Positions 58,601-64,000 of a stretch of DNA of 64,000 bases are shown here, piece by piece. Origin of the DNA: Oscarella lobularis (taxonomy: Eukaryota; Porifera; Homoscleromorpha; Homosclerophorida; Oscarellidae); NCBI RefSeq assembly GCF_947507565.1, contig NC_089182.1, forward strand, positions 1,798,001 to 1,862,000, written 5' to 3'. How positions within the stretch are numbered: position 1 is the first letter of the stretch; the number at the start of each line of letters is the position of its first letter. Both the position numbers and the translations under genes were made by a program. Below the pieces are notes generated by a model. That model made no database searches, was not told the origin of the DNA, and saw only the letters and a list, made by a program, of their open reading frames with translations.

Positions 58601-59080
58601 ACGATCATAGGGTAAATGCCCCTAATTAATTAATCAGTCGATTAATCAATGGAAACACGTACAATGGAAAAACAGAAAGGCTTTAGAGAGAAAGAAAGGG
58701 TGATGATTTTCTTTGGGACAGCAGCCATAAATAGCAGCCATAGCAGTCTCGTCGGAAAGCAAAACAAGTAAACACGTTGAAATTACGGTCAAGCTAGGCA
58801 CTTAGTGGTCTGATTGCTCAAACATCAACGCCACGGGCGCTTTCTTTACACATTTAGAGTATATAAGAGAAGCGCGATCGAGACTCAAGTGGGCAAACGG
58901 ACATTCTACTGCCCTTTGAGATCATTCGAAGCAACCAACACATGCTACTACCTACCAAGCAACTTTATCGACGCCGAAAAGTCCACTGGAACATTCGATG
59001 GAGGAAATAATACGGTTTTCTTTTTGAGCTCTGATTCCCGGATAAAAACACAAACAAGGCCCGTACCTATTCGATTGTTT
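58601..59080. promoter_or_regulatory. Shared head-to-head intergenic region, EXTL2 / NDUFAF2
   Basis: 480 bp between divergent start codons. It contains a TATATAAG string at about 58860-58867 on the plus strand. An open frame from 58814 is in phase with the NDUFAF2 ATG but shows no family similarity. Promoter function is inferred from position. Confidence 0.4.
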
Positions 59081-60338
59081 ATGTCGTGGAGAGCGGCGTT
59101 TCGGCGTCTTTTCGGGCCGCAAGCGTCTTTAGTTGGACGCGACTTGAAAGGAAATGAATATTTCGAGTCTGTGAAATTAATGGAGGGCGCCGGAGAAGGT
59201 TCTTCGCGATTCACGACAAACGGCTTTGACCGAAACGCTTTTTCCGAAAGGCGGCCAGATGCAAAGACCTAAAAGATACATGGTTCCTCCGCGAAAGGCA
59301 AAGTTGCACGACTACGACGAGGACACCATACCAACGGAATGGCAAAGTGAGCGCTGAAAAATTAATTCCCAAGGGGGATCGGTCTTTTGCGAGCAATCAA
59401 TCTCAATCAATCACTTCCAAAGCAGGTAGAGGACTGCAAGCACTCTAAACAGTCGTTTAGTTGCCTCGACACAAGATGCAACTAGAGCAATTAGAGCTTT
59501 TGCAAATAGGAACTAAAGTTTTTAGTCTAGACTGCGAAATCGAACAACGGCCTCAAATTCGCGGAATCTAGCACTCCCGCGGATCTAGACAGAAACAGTG
59601 CGTCCGTTTAAGAACCCAATTAGGGATGTCCCCTCTGGGCTGTTTGGCATTTTGTATTGGGACAAACTTCCTTCTCCAACGTAAACGGTGCGGTCTGTTC
59701 GCATTTCTTTAGCTGATACATAGTCGTGCGTATGCGCCTTGTACTCGTAAGGGGAAGAATGATATTGCATTCGATATTCGTTTCGTTGTGCCAGGATGGA
59801 TGCGCCACTTGCGAAACGATCCGCCGTCAATCGAGGTACTGTATACAGACGACCGCACAGCGCAGGAGCTTCCGTTTGCATAACTGGCTGCGTATCCGTG
59901 TCATTTGAAATACAGGAATTGCAACTGACTCGACACAAAGCCGTCGCCGTTCAAAGGCGAGCGAAAGAACTGGACGCACAGGTAGGCAAACAGCTCAACG
60001 CTTCTTTACACGGGAAAACTTGTGCGTTTGGTATTCTAGTGGAAGACAATTCGCGAAGGTACAGTAAGCGAAGGTCGCCCCTTTTCTGAACACCTTTTCT
60101 TTTGTGTTGTGTTGTCGGTCAGAATCGCTCAAACGCACCACGTACACCCAATCGCAAGGTAAACACATTGCTTTAAAAGCGCCTCGCCGCAAAATTTATC
60201 ATTTTAGGCCACGCATCGGCGCCCTCGACGCTCGATGCTGCCGCCCCCGTCGTCGCCGACGACGACGACGACGACAGGAGAGATCCAAGAAGCGATGCCA
60301 AGACGTTTCAACCTGGCTCTTGGCGACCCAATCAATAA
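59081..60338 (+). CDS. NDUFAF2: NDUFAF2 (mimitin/B17.2L), complex I assembly factor
   Basis: Small mitochondrial assembly factor for respiratory complex I. Exon 1 from ATG 59081 gives MSWRAAFRRLFGPQASLVGR, then DLKGNEYFE. Exon 2 gives GQMQRPKRYMVPPRKAKLHD then YDEDTIPTEW, the family signature. Exon 3 (about 59794-59832) gives RWMRHLRNDPPSIE (compare W.AWIRRTR..PPT.EE). Exon 4 gives ELQLTRHKAVAVQRRAKELD. The last exons give the GHASAPS motif, an aspartate run and FQPGSWRPNQ, with TAA at 60336-60338. The intron between exons 2 and 3 is long for this locus (about 450 nt). The exon 4 to 5 phase was not resolved. Identification is firm from the IPTEW, GHASAP and FQPGSW motifs. Confidence 0.88.
59585..59938 (-). 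CDS. Antisense ORF inside NDUFAF2 (unrecognised)
   Basis: A 117-codon minus-strand frame spans the long NDUFAF2 intron and exon 3. It reads, for example, NEYRMQYHSSPYEYKAHTHD and LSQYKMPNSPEGTSLIGFLN, which looks protein-like in composition. No family is recognised. It could be the last exon of a minus-strand gene whose earlier exons lie at about 60450-60650 (DEAILSAESVVSFVFQTERN), or chance. Confidence 0.3.
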   Translation of the reverse strand: MCRVSCNSCISNDTDTQPVMQTEAPALCGRLYTVPRLTADRFASGASILAQRNEYRMQYHSSPYEYKAHTHDYVSAKEMRTDRTVYVGEGSLSQYKMPNSPEGTSLIGFLNGRTVSV

Positions 60339-60909
60339 ACAATTACGAACACAACCAAATAAAAACACTTTAGTTGGCGACACCAACTTACCTGGTTTAC
60401 TCTAAACCACACTACGACTACTATACATGTTTCATGTTCACCGTCATAGGCGAGCAGCGTTCCTTTCGGTCTGAAACACAAACGATACGACAGATTCCGC
60501 CGACAATATTGCCTCGTCCTGAAACAGATAGAATCCACATGTAGAAGAATAATTGATTAGTAGAAGGAACAATTGATTAGAGCGTCGGCCCACCTCGATT
60601 GTTGACTGGGAAATCGGCTCAGCGTATCGTCGCCAGCTCGTCAATTCACAAACAGCTTGTGCCTAGGTAGATAATAGACGAGTCATCCGCTTCATCGCTT
60701 CCACCCCCCACCGGTGCACCCCCACCCCCTGTCGTACTCTGGATCTCGATGGATTCAACGTCACGGCGAGTTGACAGGATCGAGCCGGCTCTCGGTCGGC
60801 GGCACCCAACGGTTCGACCTTGATAAAAAAGTATGCAAGCCCTTGGGAAAGATCCAGCGCGCCGGGGAGCTCACCCGCTGTTCGGTCGATTTGAAAAGTA
60901 AGTCGTGCG
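60339..60909. other. Region left of the assembly gap; possible exons on both strands
   Basis: On the minus strand a short spliced-looking stretch (about 60450-60660) reads SWRRYAEPISQSTIE then DEAILSAESVVSFVFQ. On the plus strand 60714-60899 is open and ends at a donor-like AAAAGTAAGT. I cannot assign either to a family. Confidence 0.3.
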
Positions 60910-61109
60910 NNNNNNNNNNNNNNNNNNNNNNNNNNNNNNNNNNNNNNNNNNNNNNNNNNNNNNNNNNNNNNNNNNNNNNNNNNNNNNNNNNNNNNNNNNN
61001 NNNNNNNNNNNNNNNNNNNNNNNNNNNNNNNNNNNNNNNNNNNNNNNNNNNNNNNNNNNNNNNNNNNNNNNNNNNNNNNNNNNNNNNNNNNNNNNNNNNN
61101 NNNNNNNNN
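60910..61109. other. Assembly gap (200 N)
   Basis: Exactly 200 unknown bases, probably a fixed-size scaffold gap. The true distance is not known. It ends 2 bp before the ATG of the LDLR-like gene, so upstream exons or the promoter of that gene are hidden. Confidence 0.98.
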
Positions 61110-61111
61110 AG

Positions 61112-64000
61112 ATGAAATCGTTCCTACGTCTAGCGTCTTTTCTCAGTGTCGTCCTATTGGCAGGAGGTAAGCCCAAAGTGAAAAGGCGCTTCTTTGAAAG
61201 CGGACCGTTAGAGATCGCATTCCAATCGCGCTACTGCCCCCCCCCCCCCCCCCCCCCCCAAACCCGACCCCTCTAAGAGCTTTCGTCGAGCCGTCCGCTT
61301 CGGCGATACGCGCGAAATTAATCGCGTTTGACGCCTTTTACATTCGAACACGTTTTTGTCGCGCCGTTTCGCGCTTCACGCGCGTACTCGAACCGTCGTC
61401 GTGTCGGTTTGCTTCCGTTACGAACGTGCGCGCCGCAATTTCACTTCGTATCGTTCCCGTTTCGCAACGAAGCATGTGCTTTCGCAGAGGGCGTGTACTG
61501 GGCGTCGTGCCAGGGGCAAATTCCTGGCATCTTTACTTCCGCGTCTATATCGCGACACGATTCATATCGCGCCCCCGCCACTAGGCGTCTCGACACGTGC
61601 GTACGCCTTTCGTTCGCTCCCCCGCAATTCCTTCCTTATTCCGTATATACGGCTCTGGTCTACTGTACACAAAATACGTCACGAAAGTATGCAGGGCGGA
61701 GGTCCTGTTCACAAGCCGTGGCGCTAATTTCGTTAGCCTTCAGACGATCTCCCGCGCCACACATAATCATTCTTTCTCATTCTCTCGCAGCCGAAACGTG
61801 TACGCCCCATCAATTTCCCTGCCACTCGAACGACCAGTGCGTCGACCTTCGCATTCGCTGCGACGGAACGAACGACTGTCGCGACGGATCCGACGAACTC
61901 GAAAGCGACTGTGGTTCGTCATCCAACGTCCGGGAGCGCTTCCGGCGTCGTGTTTTGACTTTTTCTCTCTCTAATGCGCAGAAGAAAAATGCCTTCCCGC
62001 TCAGACGAAATGCGACAACGGCCAGTGCATTCTAAGCGTTTTCTGGTGCGACAGCATCGTCGATTGTACCGACGGCTCGGACGTGAGCGCGAAAAACTGT
62101 ATGCATAACTCATCATTACGTCATCACGAGCGTTTTTCTATATATCGTCGTTTTTTAGGCGGGTCGTATGTCGGACCGACAACGGAAGCGCCGACGACCC
62201 AAATGACGACGGCACCGCCCCCGCAGCCGACTCTGCGAGGATGCAGTGCCAGCCAGTATCAGTGTCCCGACGACTATCGCTGCATCGACATGACTTTCGT
62301 TTGCAACGGATTCGACAATTGCGGCGACGGATCCGACGAGAGAGATTGCCGTAAGAAGAAAATTGACCTCCTTATTAATTTTGCCGAATTTTTTTCGTCG
62401 CGTAGCAACGGCACGCGCAACTCCAGTGGCAACGAAAGCCGTCACGACGGCCACTCCGACGGCTAACCCTTATCCCGACTGCATGGATCCGAAGTATCGT
62501 TGCGATGGAAATACGGATTGTCCGTCAGGCGAGGACGAGAAGAATTGTCACGGTAGGCAGATAGATAAAGCGAGACTGATTGTTCTTTCTACATACAATT
62601 GGTCCTCTTTTGTTGTATTCAGCCTGCTCCGGTGATAGTCTTTGTGAATCATCGGAGGAGTGCGTCGAGAGACCCGGTGGTCGAATGTGCGTCTGCAAGG
62701 CGGGATACATCTCGGGAGCGAACGGCTGCATTGGTACGAGAATTTCGCATCGCACTCCTCCTAAAAAACCTCATTCGCTTCCGTTTAGATGTAGACGAGT
62801 GCGAAATGGAAGGAACTTGCAGCCAGACGTGCATCAATACGGTGGGAAGTTATAAATGCGAATGCGCCTTAGGGTATCAGTTAGACAATGATGGCCAATG
62901 CGTTGCAATGGGTGAGACCCGGAACCTCGTCTCCTAAAAAATAGTCCTAATGTTTTTTTTCTTTTTTTTTTGTAGGCTCAACGGCTTTTATTTATTACGT
63001 CTATTCTCGTGAAATCAGAAGAGAAACGGTGACTGGAGACAGCATGGACGTCCTCATTCCGGACGCGTCCCATCCATTGTCCATTGATTTTGATCATCGC
63101 AACAATTATGTAAGACCTGATTATCTATATGAGAAATAACGAGTGATCGTCTGTGTCATTCTCAGCTGTACTGGTTCGACATTGAGGACAAGAAAATCTA
63201 TCGCAGTCCTTTGCTAACCATATCGAGCAAATCAGACGCGAAGGTCGTCGTTGGCAATAATTTGGGCCGCGTCGAGGGTCTTGCTTTCGACTGGCAAGGC
63301 CAGAAACTTTACTTCGCTGACAGCGAAACGAAAACCATAGAAGTGTACGACTTGACGACGAAGGAGAGAAAAGTCATTGTTTCAGATAATTTGAGCAAAG
63401 TGAGAGGAATCGTCGTGAATCCCTTGGAAAAACCAAGGTGAGCAGCTTCGCGCCGCAGCGAGTGTCCCAGATAGGAAATTTTCCTTTCCTTTCTTTTAGT
63501 CGAATCTACTGGAGCAACTTTGGTAGCACCGGAGTCGAGAGCGCAAGAACGGACGGCACAGATCGACGCACCTTGCATTCCAGCGATAATGACGACAGCA
63601 TACCTAGCCATCTTACGCTTGACTATCCGAATAACCGTCTCTACTGGATCGATTCGCATTTTCAGGCAATTATGAGTTCTCAATTGGACGGCAGTGACCA
63701 AAAAACCCTTCGCGGAGCGGGCGTCCAACATCCGTCCAGTGTCACCGTCTTCGAAGACAACCTCTTCTACACGGATTTGAGCGACATGGCAATCGTGAGA
63801 GTAGGTCGAGTGAAAGGTGACAATCGATTTGTGTTCGTCGACGGGCTCCACAAAGGCACGCCGCCAGACGTGAAGGCCGTGCACTCGCTCAGACAACCGG
63901 ATTTCAGAGTCGTCTTCACCACAGAGGTTCCAGCCACAGAGGGCAAACTAGACAAAGGAAAAAGTTCCATGACTCCAGTTATCATTGGTGTTTCCGTTGG
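61112..64000 (+). CDS. LDL-receptor-like protein, 3' end beyond window
   Basis: Exon 1 from ATG 61112 encodes a signal peptide ([19 protein letters not shown]). After a ~620-nt intron come LDL-receptor class A modules: [20 protein letters not shown] with [52 protein letters not shown] with [13 protein letters not shown]; and [20 protein letters not shown]. Then two EGF-like modules, one calcium-binding type ([20 protein letters not shown]). A six-bladed YWTD-type propeller follows ([73 protein letters not shown]). The window ends in [13 protein letters not shown], probably entering the transmembrane helix. The arrangement equals a small LDLR/VLDLR-type endocytic receptor with a threonine/proline-rich linker between LDLa modules. 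Cytoplasmic tail not seen. Confidence 0.9.
61237..61259. repeat. 23-base C homopolymer in the first intron of the LDLR-like gene
   Basis: An uninterrupted C run about 130 bp after the N gap. Like the G run at 30741 it is a likely sequencing or assembly weak point. Confidence 0.9.

Noticed and set aside
61112-64000. Naming the receptor LDLR, VLDLR or an LRP specifically
   Set aside because: Only four LDLa modules, two EGF modules and one propeller are visible and the C-terminus is outside the window, so orthology cannot be decided.

Overview
This is a eukaryotic, almost certainly metazoan, genomic window. About a dozen recognisable animal genes sit on both strands. Most are split into many exons by very short GT...AG introns (typically about 40-100 nt), and intergenic gaps are often under 300 bp. 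The gene set includes dystrophin, Mind bomb 1, Wntless, ADAMTS proteases, phospholipid scramblases and an LDL-receptor-type protein. Together with the compact introns this suggests an early-branching animal with a small genome; a sponge (perhaps a homoscleromorph) is my best guess, but that is inference. There is one 200-base assembly gap (60910-61109) and two long homopolymer runs.

Layout. 1-9 kb: HEATR1/UTP10 (ribosome biogenesis, +), followed 83 bp later by TXNDC15 (+). 10.1-14.1 kb: two minus-strand secreted proteins, a choice-of-anchor-B/LVIVD protein and an intronless right-handed beta-helix (GH141-like) protein. 14.2-19.2 kb is a transposable-element island. It holds an interspersed repeat whose inverted partner lies at 45.2-45.7 kb, an apparently intact CR1-like LINE with PHD-like finger, APE endonuclease, reverse transcriptase and an N-terminal 2A-type peptide, and a 717-bp TA-flanked element with terminal inverted repeats. 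19.6-27.5 kb: a short dystrophin (WW, EF-hand-like, ZZ, coiled coil) and MIB1 (both +). 27.5-30.7 kb: an unexplained GC-rich block and a USP53/54-like deubiquitinase (+).

31-58.6 kb is almost entirely minus strand: ADAMTS-A (TSP1 repeats plus PLAC); a kinesin-motor/coiled-coil protein resembling CCDC78; a leucine-rich-repeat protein I cannot name; a stranded kinase-like fragment next to the second repeat copy; two tandem phospholipid scramblases; Wntless; ADAMTS-B; and EXTL2. EXTL2 is head-to-head with NDUFAF2 (+, 59.1-60.3 kb). After the gap, an LDL-receptor-like gene (+) runs off the right edge.

The genes are ordinary independent animal loci, not an operon. The functional themes that recur are extracellular matrix and signalling (two ADAMTS, Wntless, MIB1 for Notch ligands, EXTL2, LDLR-like, dystrophin). 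The most notable items are the LINE with its 2A peptide next to a hydrophobic leader, the intronless beta-helix gene, the degenerate kinesin motor, the USP with extra C-terminal modules, the truncated kinase, and the small TA-flanked inverted-repeat elements. Exon boundaries were read by eye from splice signals and protein continuity, so gene spans are more reliable than individual exon edges.
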